Shown: positions 35,137 through 45,611, counted from the stretch's first letter. The stretch is DNA of 64,000 nucleotides from Marinifilum fragile JCM 15579 (GCF_001310955.1 NZ_BAZX01000004.1:124001-188000), one strand, 5' to 3'. Numbers and translations: made by a program. Notes: generated by a model not told the origin, from the sequence alone.

Positions 35137-35622
35137 ATGAATTTAGCGATCATAGTTGCAGCATCAAGAAATAATGTGATTGGTAAGGATAACCAATTAA
35201 TTTGGCGCCTTTCGGCAGATTTGAAAAGATTTAAAGCTTTAACAACTGGCCATACCATTATAATGGGACGCAAAACTTTCGATTCAATAGGTAAACCACT
35301 TCCTAATCGTACTTCGGTAATCATTACTCGTCAGGAAGACTACAAGCAGGAGGGATGTATTGTAGTTCATTCTTTGGAAGAAGCTTTGGATGCAGTTAAG
35401 GATCAGGAAAAAGTATTTATTATTGGTGGGGGAACAATTTATGAACAGGCAATGGAAAAAGCTAATGAATTGTACCTAACACTGGTTCATAAAGAATTTG
35501 AAGGCGATACATTCTTTCCGGAAATTAAATCAACTGAATGGGAATCGATAGCCAGAGAGGATTGTATGCCTGATGAGAAAAATGAATATTCCTATTCATT
35601 TATCGATTACAAAAGAAAATAG
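35137..35622 (+). CDS. folA: Dihydrofolate reductase
   Basis: FolA reduces dihydrofolate with NADPH. The 161-residue protein shows IVAASRNNVIGKDNQLIWRL, GHTIIMGRKTFDSIGKPLPN and VFIIGGGTIYEQA, all canonical. It is co-transcribed with thyA. A probable lipoprotein gene starts 1 nt after the stop. Confidence 0.98.
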   Translation: MNLAIIVAASRNNVIGKDNQLIWRLSADLKRFKALTTGHTIIMGRKTFDSIGKPLPNRTSVIITRQEDYKQEGCIVVHSLEEALDAVKDQEKVFIIGGGTIYEQAMEKANELYLTLVHKEFEGDTFFPEIKSTEWESIAREDCMPDEKNEYSYSFIDYKRK

Positions 35623-35623
35623 T

Positions 35624-36475
35624 ATGAATTTTAGATATTTAAAATTAGGACTTATTGTCTTGTTGTTCGCAGGAACTACGAATTCTTGTTCTACAGGTTC
35701 TGATCCGGAAGATATTATTGATGATGTTTTTACGGATCCTGCTAAGTATTGTTTAAACATTAATAATGGAATTAATGACATTGTAATGAATGTAAATGCC
35801 ATTGTAATGAACAATTTGGATACCAATAAGGATGTAATAGATGATGAAGTGCCAGATGGTGTTAAACCAAGCATCTACAGAACCGGGGAAGTAATTGATT
35901 CAGTAGTTATAGATTATGGTAGTGAAAAAACTATTTCATCTATTGGGGGAAAATTTAAAGGCAAAGTAATCGTTGATCCTGTAGATGAAAAATTATTAAA
36001 ATTTGAGATAAGATTCCCAGATCTTGAGGTAAATAATTTTGATGTTTCTGGAGCATTCAATTTCGATGTTGTGGGAGATGTGGCAGGTAGAGATTTTTCA
36101 GTATCATCCAGTACCATAAAATTTTCATATACTGATTCTGAAAGCAATGTAGTTACATTGCCAGTTACTTCTTTTGAGGCAGATTATAAGTACATCAGGA
36201 GTGAAGAAAATGACGTGGATTATGTAGATGATATTTATAATATTACCAGTGATATTGATATTACATATTCTACTGGAGCTTCGATGTCATTGACCAGCCA
36301 GTCTGATTTGTTGTATGCTTATGCCTGCAAAAATTTTATTGGAGGTACTGCACTTTTTAGATTGCAGGATATTGGAGAAGGAATTGTGAATTACGGAGGT
36401 GGCGATACCATTGATAATTGCGATGGTGATGCAAGTGTAACAGCCCAAGGTGCTACAATTACAATAAGTTTATAG
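35624..36475 (+). CDS. Lipoprotein of unknown function
   Basis: I start at ATG 35624 (MNFRYLKLGLIVLLF), giving a signal peptide with lipobox TTNSC. An in-frame ATG at 35573 would overlap folA and destroy the signal. The mature part (about 260 residues) is acidic and strand-rich with Asp/Asn-rich loops (DTNKDVIDDEVPDGVK; GGDTIDNCDGDAS), which suggests an exported beta-sandwich. No domain was recognised. A strong terminator follows. Confidence 0.7.
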   Translation: MNFRYLKLGLIVLLFAGTTNSCSTGSDPEDIIDDVFTDPAKYCLNINNGINDIVMNVNAIVMNNLDTNKDVIDDEVPDGVKPSIYRTGEVIDSVVIDYGSEKTISSIGGKFKGKVIVDPVDEKLLKFEIRFPDLEVNNFDVSGAFNFDVVGDVAGRDFSVSSSTIKFSYTDSESNVVTLPVTSFEADYKYIRSEENDVDYVDDIYNITSDIDITYSTGASMSLTSQSDLLYAYACKNFIGGTALFRLQDIGEGIVNYGGGDTIDNCDGDASVTAQGATITISL

Positions 36476-36497
36476 AGAAATTATTATAGTGTAAAAA

Positions 36498-36530
36498 AAA
36501 TACCGGAGATTAACTCCGGTATTTTTTTTA
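36498..36530 (+). terminator. Terminator after the lipoprotein gene
   Basis: AATACCGGAG-ATTAA-CTCCGGTATT then TTTTTT; symmetric enough to act on the convergent clpX too. Confidence 0.85.
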
Positions 36531-36579
36531 TAGGATTCCGATACAATCAGAAGATTTTAAATTCAAAATCTGGTATCGG

Positions 36580-37794
36580 TTATGCGACTTTTAAACGCTT
36601 TAGGTTTACTTTTTCAAGTTTTTCGCTAGCGTATTTACTATCAATCGAGATTTTCTTTTCTTCTCCAGAAGGTAACTCAAACATTGCATCCATCATAATT
36701 GCTTCACAAATTGAGCGCAAACCACGAGCTCCCAGTTTGAATTCTACAGCTTTGTCAACAATGTATTCTAATGCACTTTCATCGAAAGATAATTCAATAT
36801 CATCAATCTTAAACAACTTAGTATACTGCTTAACGATCGAGTTTTTAGGCTCTGTTAAAATGTTGCGAAGTGCTTCTCTGTTCAAAGGTTCCAAGTAAGT
36901 TAAAACAGGCAAGCGACCAATGATTTCAGGAATTAGTCCAAATGATTTCAGATCCTGAGGAGCAATGTACTGTAGGAAGTTTTCTTGATCAATTTGTTCT
37001 TTTTCCTTGCTAGCATTAAAACCAACAACCTGTGTATTCATTCTTTGAGCAATCTTTCTTTGGATGCCATCAAAAGCACCACCACACACAAAAAGAATAT
37101 TTTTCGTGTTCACAGGAATCATTTTCTGATCCGGATGTTTACGACCTCCCTGTGGTGGAACATTAACAATCGATCCTTCCAGCAATTTTAACAATCCTTG
37201 CTGAACTCCTTCTCCCGAAACATCACGGGTGATAGAAGGGTTATCGCTCTTACGTGCAATTTTATCGATCTCGTCAATGAATACAATTCCTTTTTCAGCA
37301 GCTTCTACATCGTAGTCAGAAGCTTGCAATAATCTCGTTAAAATTGATTCAATATCTTCACCAACATAACCAGCTTCAGTCAATACAGTTGCATCCACAA
37401 TGGTAAAAGGAACATGCAACATTTTAGCAATGGTTCTTGCCAAAAGAGTTTTACCTGTACCAGTTTCACCCACAAGAATGATATTCGATTTTTCAATCTC
37501 GATATCTTCATCGTCTCTTTCCTGAAGTAATCTTTTGTAATGATTGTAAACCGCAACGGAAAGGTACTTTTTAGCTTCTTCCTGACCAATTACATACTGG
37601 TCAAGGAAAGCCTTAATTTCCATTGGTTTCAATAATTTAATCTCTTTCAGGTTAAGATCCGAACGATTTTTTAATTCTTCCTGTACAATTGAATATGCTT
37701 GGTCGATACAGCTATCGCAGATATGACCACTAATTCCTGCAATCAGAAGGTTAGTATCTTTCTTTTCTCTCCCGCAAAACGAGCATTTATCCAT
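36580..37794 (-). CDS. clpX: ATP-dependent Clp protease ATPase subunit ClpX
   Basis: ClpX unfolds substrates and feeds them to ClpP. The N-terminal zinc-binding domain CSFCGREK and CDSC are at residues 4 and 27. Walker A is GETGTGKT, Walker [12 protein letters not shown], the pore loop GYVG, and the C-terminal [11 protein letters not shown] the sensor-2 region. At 404 residues it is near the norm. clpP is 88 nt upstream on the same strand. A TAnnTTTG box between them suggests it may also be transcribed alone. Confidence 0.97.
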   Translation of the reverse strand: MDKCSFCGREKKDTNLLIAGISGHICDSCIDQAYSIVQEELKNRSDLNLKEIKLLKPMEIKAFLDQYVIGQEEAKKYLSVAVYNHYKRLLQERDDEDIEIEKSNIILVGETGTGKTLLARTIAKMLHVPFTIVDATVLTEAGYVGEDIESILTRLLQASDYDVEAAEKGIVFIDEIDKIARKSDNPSITRDVSGEGVQQGLLKLLEGSIVNVPPQGGRKHPDQKMIPVNTKNILFVCGGAFDGIQRKIAQRMNTQVVGFNASKEKEQIDQENFLQYIAPQDLKSFGLIPEIIGRLPVLTYLEPLNREALRNILTEPKNSIVKQYTKLFKIDDIELSFDESALEYIVDKAVEFKLGARGLRSICEAIMMDAMFELPSGEEKKISIDSKYASEKLEKVNLKRLKVA

Positions 37795-37820
37795 GATATT
37801 GATTTATAGTACTAAAAATG

Positions 37821-37828
37821 CAAAGTTA
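37821..37828 (-). promoter_or_regulatory. clpX: Candidate -7 box upstream of clpX
   Basis: TAACTTTG on the minus strand, 27 bp before the clpX ATG. Confidence 0.4.
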
Positions 37829-37881
37829 ATGATTTTACGATTAACTCTGCATTAGGTTTGTTTTGATTTTGAGATGATTGA

Positions 37882-38556
37882 TTATTTCTCGCGCGTTAGC
37901 ACTTCATCAATCATACCATATTCTTTTGCTTCCAAGGCTGTCATCCAGTAATCACGATCAGAATCTTTTTCTACCTTTTCGTAAGTGTTCCCTGAATGAT
38001 CAGCAATAATGGTATACAATTCTTTCTTCAATTTTAAGATTTCGCGAGCGGTAATCTCAATATCCGAAGCTTGTCCTTGTGCGCCACCCATTGGTTGGTG
38101 AATCATGATTCTTGAGTGCTTTAATGCAGAACGTTTTCCCTTTGTTCCGGCAGTTAGCAATACAGCTCCCATTGATGCAGCCATACCAGTACAAATTGTT
38201 GCAACATCACATTTGATGTATTGCATGGTATCGTAAATACCTAAACCTGCATGAACCGAACCACCTGGTGAGTTAAAATAAATCTGAATATCCTTAGAAG
38301 GATCAGTAGATTCAAGGAACAATAGCTGAGCCATGATAATGTTAGCAACATAGTCATCAATTGGAACACCAAGGAAGATAATTCTATCCATCATCAGACG
38401 AGAGAAAACATCCATTGATGCAACATTAAGCTGACGTTCCTCGATAATTGTTGGAGAAATGTAGCTGTTGCTAATTGAAGTGTATTTATCTAATGTTAGG
38501 CTGTTGATGCCCATGTGCTGTGTGGCAAATTTTCTGAATTCGTCTTTTGGTACCAT
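37882..38556 (-). CDS. clpP: ATP-dependent Clp protease proteolytic subunit ClpP
   Basis: ClpP is a serine protease ring. The catalytic Ser is in [11 protein letters not shown] (near residue 124), His in [10 protein letters not shown], with [19 protein letters not shown]. At 224 residues it includes the usual N-terminal propeptide (first about 25 residues). It lies between tig and clpX, the classical tig-clpP-clpX order. Confidence 0.97.
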   Translation of the reverse strand: MVPKDEFRKFATQHMGINSLTLDKYTSISNSYISPTIIEERQLNVASMDVFSRLMMDRIIFLGVPIDDYVANIIMAQLLFLESTDPSKDIQIYFNSPGGSVHAGLGIYDTMQYIKCDVATICTGMAASMGAVLLTAGTKGKRSALKHSRIMIHQPMGGAQGQASDIEITAREILKLKKELYTIIADHSGNTYEKVEKDSDRDYWMTALEAKEYGMIDEVLTREK

Positions 38557-38652
38557 ATAGATATGATTTTAAATTTTGTAGACCTAAATTAGTCAAATTT
38601 TCTCCATTTGAAAAGAATAGCTTAACAAAAACTTAGATTAGGATCAAAAAGA

Positions 38653-38677
38653 AACCACGCTTCAAAAAAGCGTGGTT
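38653..38677 (-). terminator. Hairpin after trigger factor
   Basis: AACCACGCTT-TTTTG-AAGCGTGGTT on the minus strand, followed by TCTTTTTG. Transcription termination between tig and clpP. Confidence 0.7.
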
Positions 38678-38701
38678 CTTTTGTATTGTAAAAAGTTCTT
38701 C

Positions 38702-40051
38702 TTATTCAAACATCTTGTTGAATTCTTCAGTAGAAACTTCTTGTTCTTCAATTTTGATAGCATCTTTTAGGAACTCAACAATTTTGTTGTCGATCATACG
38801 TTCGTAGATTCTTCTTTGCTCTTCTTGATTTTGCATCATTTGCTGAGCATAGTTTGTTAAGTATTCTTCAGGTACTTCCATCATTCCGTATTGCTGGAAT
38901 TGCATTAGAGCTTGTTGTTTAGCAAACTCCATAACTTCTTCCTGCTCAACTTTAAGTTCGTTTTCTTCAGTCAATCTGTTTTTAATCAACTGCCATTTGA
39001 ACTCATCAACGTAGTTTGCGAAGTCTTTTTCAACCTGCTCTTCGTTCATTTCTTTGTTGGTAGCAATAATCCAACGCTTTAAGAATGCTTCAGGAAGTTC
39101 CATTTTAGCTTTCTTAACCAATTTTTCCTTAGCATCAATCAAGAATTTGTAATCGCTATCGTTAACCAATTGCTTTTCGATATCTTCTTTGATTCTGTTT
39201 TTGAATTCTTCTTCTGAAGAAACAGTTCCTTCACCAAATACTTTATCGAATAATTCTTGGTTCAACTCAGCATTAACAAATTTAGTAATTTCGGTAATTG
39301 TGAATTGGAAGTCAGCATCTAAGTTTTCAGCTTCTTCTTTAGAGATGCTAAGCATAGAAGCTAAATCTGTTTTGTTAGCAAAAGCTTTAGCTGGGTTGAA
39401 TACCACAACTTCACCTTTTTTAGCTCCAATGAATTTCTTTTTAGCATCTTCATCAGCCATGTATTCTAATGAGATTGCTACATCTTCGCTAGTAATTCCT
39501 TCTTCCACAAGTTTACCTTCTGCGTCAACTTGTGCGTAGTTACCTTTCAAAAGTTCTTTTTCTTCAACAACTTCAGTTGGCTCGTTTGATCCGAAACGAC
39601 GAGCGTGCATTTCAACACCATTCTCGATCATTTTCTCATCAACAGCAATTTTGAAGAAAGTCATCTTATCTCTTTTGCTAAGATTAAGAGTGTATTCTGG
39701 AGTTAAAGCAATATCGAAAGCGAATTCGAAATCAGTATCTTTTTCCCAGTTGATTTCTTTTTGCTCAGTTTCGTTAGGAAGTGGTTCGCCTAAAATTTTC
39801 AAATCATTTTCGCGAATGTACTTCATTAGCTCGTCGCTAAGAAGTTTGTTCACTTCGTCAGCTAAAACAGGAGTACCATACATTTTTTTGATCACACCCA
39901 TAGGTACTTTACCTTGGCGGAAACCATTGATATTTGCTTTTTTACGATAGTCTTTTAAAACATCGTTTACACGACTTTCATAGTCTTCTTTAACAATCTG
40001 TAATTTGATTACAGCGTTTAAATCATCAATGTTGGTTTTTGTGATGTTCAT
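38702..40051 (-). CDS. tig: Trigger factor
   Basis: The ribosome-associated chaperone and peptidyl-prolyl isomerase. The ribosome-binding signature NGFRQGKVP appears near residue 41 (usual GFRxGKxP). The middle part lacks some isomerase residues, as is common in this phylum, and the C-terminal helical domain (EVMEFAKQQALMQFQQYGMM) is complete. At 449 residues it is typical. Confidence 0.95.
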   Translation of the reverse strand: MNITKTNIDDLNAVIKLQIVKEDYESRVNDVLKDYRKKANINGFRQGKVPMGVIKKMYGTPVLADEVNKLLSDELMKYIRENDLKILGEPLPNETEQKEINWEKDTDFEFAFDIALTPEYTLNLSKRDKMTFFKIAVDEKMIENGVEMHARRFGSNEPTEVVEEKELLKGNYAQVDAEGKLVEEGITSEDVAISLEYMADEDAKKKFIGAKKGEVVVFNPAKAFANKTDLASMLSISKEEAENLDADFQFTITEITKFVNAELNQELFDKVFGEGTVSSEEEFKNRIKEDIEKQLVNDSDYKFLIDAKEKLVKKAKMELPEAFLKRWIIATNKEMNEEQVEKDFANYVDEFKWQLIKNRLTEENELKVEQEEVMEFAKQQALMQFQQYGMMEVPEEYLTNYAQQMMQNQEEQRRIYERMIDNKIVEFLKDAIKIEEQEVSTEEFNKMFE

Positions 40052-40091
40052 TTTTTAGCTATTAAAAGATAAAACCTTATTAATTGAAAAA

Positions 40092-40136
40092 AAACCGCTC
40101 AACCATTGATACATTGTATCGTAGTATGGGCGGTTT
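40092..40136 (-). terminator. Terminator downstream of tRNA-Leu
   Basis: Minus-strand AAACCGC and GCGGTTT arms with an inner GATACA/TGTATC pair, followed by TTTTTTCAA. Confidence 0.65.
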
Positions 40137-40155
40137 AAGGTTATTTTTTCTGTAG

Positions 40156-40237
40156 TGCGGATGAAGGGACTCGAACCCCCACGCCTTACGGCACTAGATC
40201 CTAAGTCTAGCGCGGCTACCAATTACGCCACATCCGC
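40156..40237 (-). tRNA. tRNA-Leu, anticodon UAG
   Basis: The minus strand starts GCGGATG and ends CATCCGC plus A. The anticodon stem CTAGA-CTTAGGA-TCTAG gives TAG, a long class II variable arm (TGCCGTAAGGCGT) follows, and GGTTCGAGTCC is the T-arm. Length 82 nt. CCA is not encoded. Confidence 0.95.
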
Positions 40238-40252
40238 GGGTTAATTGCGGTG

Positions 40253-40260
40253 CAAATATA
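40253..40260 (-). promoter_or_regulatory. -7 box of the tRNA-Leu gene
   Basis: TATATTTG on the minus strand, 16 bp upstream of the tRNA 5' end. Confidence 0.5.
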
Positions 40261-40376
40261 GAGCTGTTTTTTATAATTTGCAATAGCAATCAGAAAAAAA
40301 TGAAGTTTTTTTCGAGAAAAAATCTGAGATGAAAATTTATCAGTAAAATATAAAGCTGTAAACCTATTGGAAGCCT

Positions 40377-41111
40377 TTATTTTACTGGTTTTCGAAGCTC
40401 AAAGTTCTTTCCTAGATATACCCTTCTTACATCTTCATCAGCTGCTAATTCTTCAGCAGTTCCAGATTTTAAGATGTTTCCTTCGAACAACAAGTATGCT
40501 CTTTCTGTAATGGAAAGGGTTTCTTGTACGTTATGGTCTGTAATTAATATACCAATATTTTTATCCTTTAAATGGCGAACGATATCTTGAATATCTTCTA
40601 CTGCGATAGGGTCAACTCCAGCAAAAGGTTCATCCAAAAGAATAAATTTCGGTTTGATAGAAAGGGCTCTGGCGATTTCAGTTCTTCTTCTTTCTCCACC
40701 TGACAATTGAATACCCAAACTTTTTCTGATTTTCTGAAGACTGAATTCATTCAGCATCTCCTCTAATCGGTGAGCTTGATATTCTTTTGAGAAATCAGAC
40801 ATTTCCAGAACAGACTTAATATTGTCTTCAACACTTAGCTTTCTGAAAACAGAAGCTTCCTGAGCCAAATATCCTACTCCAAGCTGAGCTCTCTTGTAAA
40901 CAGGTTCATTGGTAATTTCTCGATCATCAAGAAAAATTCTTCCCCCGTTTGGTTGAATCAATCCTACAATCATGTAGAAAGATGTTGTTTTACCTGCTCC
41001 GTTTGGTCCTAGTAATCCAACAATTTCACCTTGTTTTACATCAACCGAAACACCTTTTACAACAGTACGGCTCTTGTATCGTTTAATTAAATTCTCAGCT
41101 CTTAATATCAT
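40377..41111 (-). CDS. lptB: LPS export ABC transporter ATP-binding protein LptB
   Basis: LptB powers LptFG extraction of LPS from the inner membrane. Walker A is GPNGAGKTT, the signature is [15 protein letters not shown], Walker B is [15 protein letters not shown]. The LptB-specific [20 protein letters not shown] is present. At 244 residues it is typical. It sits downstream of the DUF5686 gene, but has a promoter-like box just upstream. Confidence 0.95.
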   Translation of the reverse strand: MILRAENLIKRYKSRTVVKGVSVDVKQGEIVGLLGPNGAGKTTSFYMIVGLIQPNGGRIFLDDREITNEPVYKRAQLGVGYLAQEASVFRKLSVEDNIKSVLEMSDFSKEYQAHRLEEMLNEFSLQKIRKSLGIQLSGGERRRTEIARALSIKPKFILLDEPFAGVDPIAVEDIQDIVRHLKDKNIGILITDHNVQETLSITERAYLLFEGNILKSGTAEELAADEDVRRVYLGKNFELRKPVK

Positions 41112-41145
41112 CCTTGTCCAATTGTTTTAATGGTTTGGAGTTGTG

Positions 41146-41153
41146 CAAATATA
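41146..41153 (-). promoter_or_regulatory. lptB: -7 box upstream of lptB
   Basis: TATATTTG on the minus strand, 35 bp before the ATG. Confidence 0.5.
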
Positions 41154-41165
41154 AAAAAGATATCC

Positions 41166-43679
41166 TTAGAAAGTGATTTGTAGCATGGCTCGAATTCCAA
41201 AATCTTCAAAATCCTGGTATGGGTTAGCATCGAGGTGAGTTAATCTCCACATCGCATCAATTCTGATAAATTTGAAAATATTCTCGATTCCTACACTTGC
41301 CTCAAAATATGGTTTGCTAACATCTGATAGTCCTTGAGGAAACTGCATGTATGCTTCTGTATTAGCCAAAGATCCATTGTTTTTATCACTCAATTTACCA
41401 ATTAGGCCTTTCCCTGAAACCACAGTTCTCCACTTTAGTTTTCTGAATAAGGGAATTCGATTTAAAATCAATCCATTAAAATGATGCTCTACAAACAAAC
41501 TTGCATACTGATCACTTGCAAATTCATAGTAATTCATCATATTAAAAGCATATGGATCGAAAGCATAGGTCTCGTTTCCTTCGTGCAAATGCAATAGCGG
41601 ATAAGGAACTTTACCAAAAAGTTTACCCCCTGAAGCTAAAAAATACAAGTTTCCAAGAGGAGGAAGTTCAAATGTGTGTTCTACACTTAGGTCGATTTTC
41701 TGATAATTGTAATCAGAGCCAAGAACTCCTTTCATTCCCAGAGTAAGGTACAGATTGACAATTGGAATTGGCCCTCCAAGATGAACTCTCTCAAATTCAC
41801 CCATTACCACTTTCTCATTTTTTGTCCAACGGGTTCTTAGCTCCAATTCAGATGCAGTAAGATTTTTAACAATTCCTCCTCCATTAAATTCAGAACGTAA
41901 AAAAGGAACATACTCGGTAGGTGTCATTTTTCCATATCGGAATTTTAATGTATTTGAAAACCCTTGAAACCATTCTTTTTCGTAGTGGGTAACAAACTGA
42001 TCGAGCATTGTTAATTTGTTATTCGGATTTCTTTTTAATAAAGAAGCCAGAATGTTTCCTTCGGTAAAAGCATTTGGGCTTTTACCCAGTTGGTGAATAT
42101 CATGTTTAAATTGCATCCCAAAAGTTTCTCTTGGGAGTTTGTTAATCATGTACAGAAAGCCTAGTCCATATTTGAATTTCTGATCTTTGGTACCATAGGC
42201 CAAGTGTCCATTCAGCATTATTTTAGTACTAAAATCATTTGAAGTTCTTCCTCCAAACATGAATCGATTTCCTTCAATTTCGTTGAAACTATACAATTTA
42301 TAGTATGGACCATATTCGAATTTTCCGTGAACGTAATAACCAGTTATGAATGTTGTAATGATATCAACAATATTCTTATAAAGAGGCACATTTTGTATGG
42401 AATCAACCATTGAGTAAATGCCAGATTCTCTTTCTGATAATTTATAAGGGCGAGCATTGTCCCAATATTCACGTGGTTGTGATAATGCATCTTCCTTTAC
42501 AATAACATTATTGTCTAGCTTTATAATTTCTTCCTTTAAGGGAACATTAACCTCTACATTTTTATAGGATACGGTTTTTCGACCGAAGAAACCCATTTGT
42601 TTGGTCGAGTCTCTTTCGGTAAGCATGAAATCTACAAATAGATTTTGCTTTTTAAGAAACCAGGTTGTATCGTTTAATTTTTGAAATTCGTTGTTACTTA
42701 CCAAATCTTTAACCCAGTTAAGATTTACGCCTTTTGCAATGCGCATTTGCATATTTTGAATGGCAAAAGTTGTATCGGCTACCCAAAAATCTCCCACAAA
42801 AGTTGGCTCTTGCTTTCTTTTGGGTTTAAAAGACATGTGGTAGCACCAATTACCATCACGGTATGCGCTATCCGTTAGGTAATACTTGTAGTATCTTAAA
42901 CCTCCATCAGCAATCGGACTCACAAACCCCATATCGAATAGGTCGATAAAATTGTCGTAAACATTTATGTTTTGGTGAAGTTGACCAGTGAATTGAGCCA
43001 AACTGGCATTGTCTTGAATTCCCGACATCTGCGATGCTTTAATTATTTCACGCTCAACTCTTGGTTTGTCCTGATAGTAGTAGTCGGACAAAGATTCTGT
43101 AATGAAGATTGGCAAATAAGGTTTACCGGTAATCACGGAGGTGTCCATGTAGTCGAAAACAAACTGGAACTGACGCATGATTTTTTTATCCTTAAAATTA
43201 TCTTTAATATTATTCAGGTCCATTTCCATCTTTGTGTAGGTTTCCGCTTGGAAAGACTCGAAGCGAGATGGATTGTTCTTCTTTTTGTTTTTTATGATTT
43301 TGCGCAAAAGCACATGAGCAGGATTCTCGCCAGGAACAACTACAATTTCTTGAAGATCGAATGTTTCGGCTTCCATTTCAACATCTAATGTTTGAAATTT
43401 GCCTTTCTGGATTGCAAATGTTCTTTCTTTATAACCTACAAATGATATGTGAATAGTGTCTCCCGGAGTTCTGGTTTCCAGAAAATAATTTCCGTCAAAA
43501 TCAGTAATTGTACCAATTGTTGTTCCTTTGTAAGCAATGTTTACAAAGGGTAAGGCTTGTTTTGTTTCAGAGTCAACAATTTTTCCCCTTACTTTGGTGG
43601 ACTGTCCTGAAGCCTTTATACTTAATAAGGATAATGTAAGAACACCTAAAATGAAAAATCCTTTTTTTAGTATCTGCAT
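41166..43679 (-). CDS. DUF5686-family outer-membrane protein with carboxypeptidase-regulatory-like plug domain
   Basis: An 837-residue exported protein: signal peptide (residues about 1-25), a carboxypeptidase-like regulatory domain (about 28-115, RGKIVDSETKQALPFVNIAYK, FVGYKERTF), then a long segment with a C-terminal beta-barrel ending in FGIRAMLQITF, an outer-membrane-type C-terminus. Members of this family in Bacteroidota are sometimes linked to outer-membrane assembly; function not established. It lies between tatC and lptB. Confidence 0.85.
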   Translation of the reverse strand: MQILKKGFFILGVLTLSLLSIKASGQSTKVRGKIVDSETKQALPFVNIAYKGTTIGTITDFDGNYFLETRTPGDTIHISFVGYKERTFAIQKGKFQTLDVEMEAETFDLQEIVVVPGENPAHVLLRKIIKNKKKNNPSRFESFQAETYTKMEMDLNNIKDNFKDKKIMRQFQFVFDYMDTSVITGKPYLPIFITESLSDYYYQDKPRVEREIIKASQMSGIQDNASLAQFTGQLHQNINVYDNFIDLFDMGFVSPIADGGLRYYKYYLTDSAYRDGNWCYHMSFKPKRKQEPTFVGDFWVADTTFAIQNMQMRIAKGVNLNWVKDLVSNNEFQKLNDTTWFLKKQNLFVDFMLTERDSTKQMGFFGRKTVSYKNVEVNVPLKEEIIKLDNNVIVKEDALSQPREYWDNARPYKLSERESGIYSMVDSIQNVPLYKNIVDIITTFITGYYVHGKFEYGPYYKLYSFNEIEGNRFMFGGRTSNDFSTKIMLNGHLAYGTKDQKFKYGLGFLYMINKLPRETFGMQFKHDIHQLGKSPNAFTEGNILASLLKRNPNNKLTMLDQFVTHYEKEWFQGFSNTLKFRYGKMTPTEYVPFLRSEFNGGGIVKNLTASELELRTRWTKNEKVVMGEFERVHLGGPIPIVNLYLTLGMKGVLGSDYNYQKIDLSVEHTFELPPLGNLYFLASGGKLFGKVPYPLLHLHEGNETYAFDPYAFNMMNYYEFASDQYASLFVEHHFNGLILNRIPLFRKLKWRTVVSGKGLIGKLSDKNNGSLANTEAYMQFPQGLSDVSKPYFEASVGIENIFKFIRIDAMWRLTHLDANPYQDFEDFGIRAMLQITF

Positions 43680-43754
43680 CGTAATAAATAAATAATGCTT
43701 GAGTGATTAAGCTCAAGCTTTAATAATGTTTATTATAATAGTCTGGCTATCATC

Positions 43755-44585
43755 TTAATCTAAACCTAATTCAGCTTGTTGCTTTTTGTGAATTCGTTTA
43801 GAGATTTTAATGCCAATTTCATAAAGTAACATTAACGGCAAACAAACCAATACCTGGCTAAAGATATCTGGAGGAGTAATAATTGCTGATAAAATCAGAA
43901 TTAGGACAACTGAATGCTTTCTGTACTTTTTTAGAAAATCAGGAGTTACCAAACCTATTTTACTTAAAAAGAAAATAAGAACAGGCAGCTCAAAAATAAC
44001 TCCACTTGCCAAGACAATTGAAGTAACTGATGAGATGTAGGATTTTAGGTTGATCTGGTTCATGACTTGATCACTAACACTATAGGATCCCAAGAAATGA
44101 ACAGATAGTGGGGTAATTAAATAATAGCCGAAAAGAACACCTAGAGCAAACAAAAAGCTGGTGTAAAATATTGATCCTCTTGCATGTTTCTTTTCGTTAG
44201 CATAAAGTGCTGGTTTTATAAAGCACCAAAACTCGTAAAATATATATGGAAAGCTCGCTATAATACCCGCCACCAACGATACGCTGATGTGAGTAGCAAA
44301 TTGACCTGCCATATTGATATTAATTACTTGAAATGGCTTTGTATTTATTTTTAAAGCTTCAACTCCCGTGTATTCTGCCACTTTAGCAAACATTCTGTTT
44401 GTGAAGAAATCAGGATTTTTAGGAGCCAAAATCAAATAATCAAAAATGAAATCGTAAAATATAAAAGCAGCAACGGCAAAAACAAGTACCGCTATTACAG
44501 AACGCATTAAGTGCCATCTTAACACTTCAAGATGTTCAAGAAAGCTCATTTGATTTTCGTCTTGCTGTTGTTCTTTTTCTGACAT
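43755..44585 (-). CDS. tatC: Twin-arginine translocase subunit TatC
   Basis: TatC recognises twin-arginine signals in the Tat pathway. The 276-residue protein has six hydrophobic segments. MSFLEHLEVLRWHLMRSV near residue 13 and FYEFWCFIKPALYANEKK (about residue 105) are conserved. It is in a run kdsD-tatC-DUF5686-lptB. NapA-type nitrate reductases normally need this system. Confidence 0.95.
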   Translation of the reverse strand: MSEKEQQQDENQMSFLEHLEVLRWHLMRSVIAVLVFAVAAFIFYDFIFDYLILAPKNPDFFTNRMFAKVAEYTGVEALKINTKPFQVININMAGQFATHISVSLVAGIIASFPYIFYEFWCFIKPALYANEKKHARGSIFYTSFLFALGVLFGYYLITPLSVHFLGSYSVSDQVMNQINLKSYISSVTSIVLASGVIFELPVLIFFLSKIGLVTPDFLKKYRKHSVVLILILSAIITPPDIFSQVLVCLPLMLLYEIGIKISKRIHKKQQAELGLD

Positions 44586-44612
44586 AGTTAATTATTTTGC
44601 GAAGCTAAGATA

Positions 44613-45581
44613 TTAAACAATTCCTTCTTTCAAAATATCGTGCAGGTGAACCATGCCAATATATTTTCCTTCATCAACAACAGCCAGACCTGTAATGTTA
44701 TATTTTTCCATTATTTGGAAGGCATTAATTGCTAAAACATCTGAGCTGGTTGTTTTAGGAGTTGGAGTCATAATATCTTTTGCTGTTAGTTGACTCACAT
44801 CCTCATTTTTTTCCAACATTCTGCGAAGATCACCATCGGTAATAATTCCCAATAATTCATCTTTTTCGTTTACAACAGCTGTTGATCCCATTCTTTTTGA
44901 AGAAATTTCAAGAATAATTGGTCTAATTTTTTCATCGATGGCAACTTTTGGAGGATTTTCTTTAGAAACCAAATCACTAATGCGCAGGTATAATTTTTTT
45001 CCTAAAGCACCACCTGGATGATATTTAGCAAAATCACGATCGGTAAATTGACGACATTCTAATAGAGCAACTGCCAGTGCATCGCCCATTACGAGTTGAG
45101 CTGTGGTTGAATTCGTAGGAGCCAGGTTATTTGGGCAAGCTTCTTTTTCAACTTTCGCTTTAAGTACATAGTCAGAGTTAAGTGCGAGAAAGGAATCAAG
45201 TCCAGATGCCATAGCAACTAAAGTATTTCCCATGTTTTTGATAAGTGGCACTAAAACTTTGATTTCCGGAGTATTTCCACTTTTTGAAATACAGATTACA
45301 GTATCGTTTGGACGAATCATTCCTAAATCTCCATGAATTGCATCTGCTGCGTGCATAAAAAGGGCAGGAGTTCCTGTGGAGTTAAGAGTTGCAACAATTT
45401 TATTGGCAATGTTGGCACTTTTGCCAATTCCAGTAATTACTACTCTTCCGTTGCTTTCCAGGATTAATTCTACAGTTTTAACAAAATCTCCATCAATGTA
45501 ATGTTTTAATTGATAAATGGAATTTGCTTCCTCTTCGATGGTTTGGATTGCAATATTTTTAATATCCTCTGATGACTTCAC
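44613..45581 (-). CDS. kdsD: D-arabinose 5-phosphate isomerase (SIS and CBS domains)
   Basis: KdsD converts ribulose 5-phosphate to arabinose 5-phosphate for KDO synthesis. Residues about 35-175 form the SIS domain (TGIGKSANIANKIVATLNSTG, HGDLGMI, SKSGNTPEIKVL), and residues about 205-322 form two CBS repeats (MGSTAVVNEKDELLGIITDGDLR; NITGLAVVDEGKYIGMVHLHD). Length 322. It is divergent from recQ. Confidence 0.93.
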   Translation of the reverse strand: MKSSEDIKNIAIQTIEEEANSIYQLKHYIDGDFVKTVELILESNGRVVITGIGKSANIANKIVATLNSTGTPALFMHAADAIHGDLGMIRPNDTVICISKSGNTPEIKVLVPLIKNMGNTLVAMASGLDSFLALNSDYVLKAKVEKEACPNNLAPTNSTTAQLVMGDALAVALLECRQFTDRDFAKYHPGGALGKKLYLRISDLVSKENPPKVAIDEKIRPIILEISSKRMGSTAVVNEKDELLGIITDGDLRRMLEKNEDVSQLTAKDIMTPTPKTTSSDVLAINAFQIMEKYNITGLAVVDEGKYIGMVHLHDILKEGIV

Positions 45582-45603
45582 AGCTTCTTGTTTTTTGTTT
45601 GTA

Positions 45604-45611
45604 CAAAGCTA
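45604..45611 (-). promoter_or_regulatory. kdsD: -7 box upstream of kdsD
   Basis: TAGCTTTG on the minus strand, 23 bp before the ATG. The divergent 260-bp gap also has a CGCTAA...TTAGCG dyad at 45779-45803, nearer recQ. Confidence 0.45.

Noticed and set aside
35573-35623. Upstream ATG start for the lipoprotein
   Set aside because: It would overlap folA by 50 bp and bury the signal peptide. ATG 35624 gives a clean lipoprotein signal.
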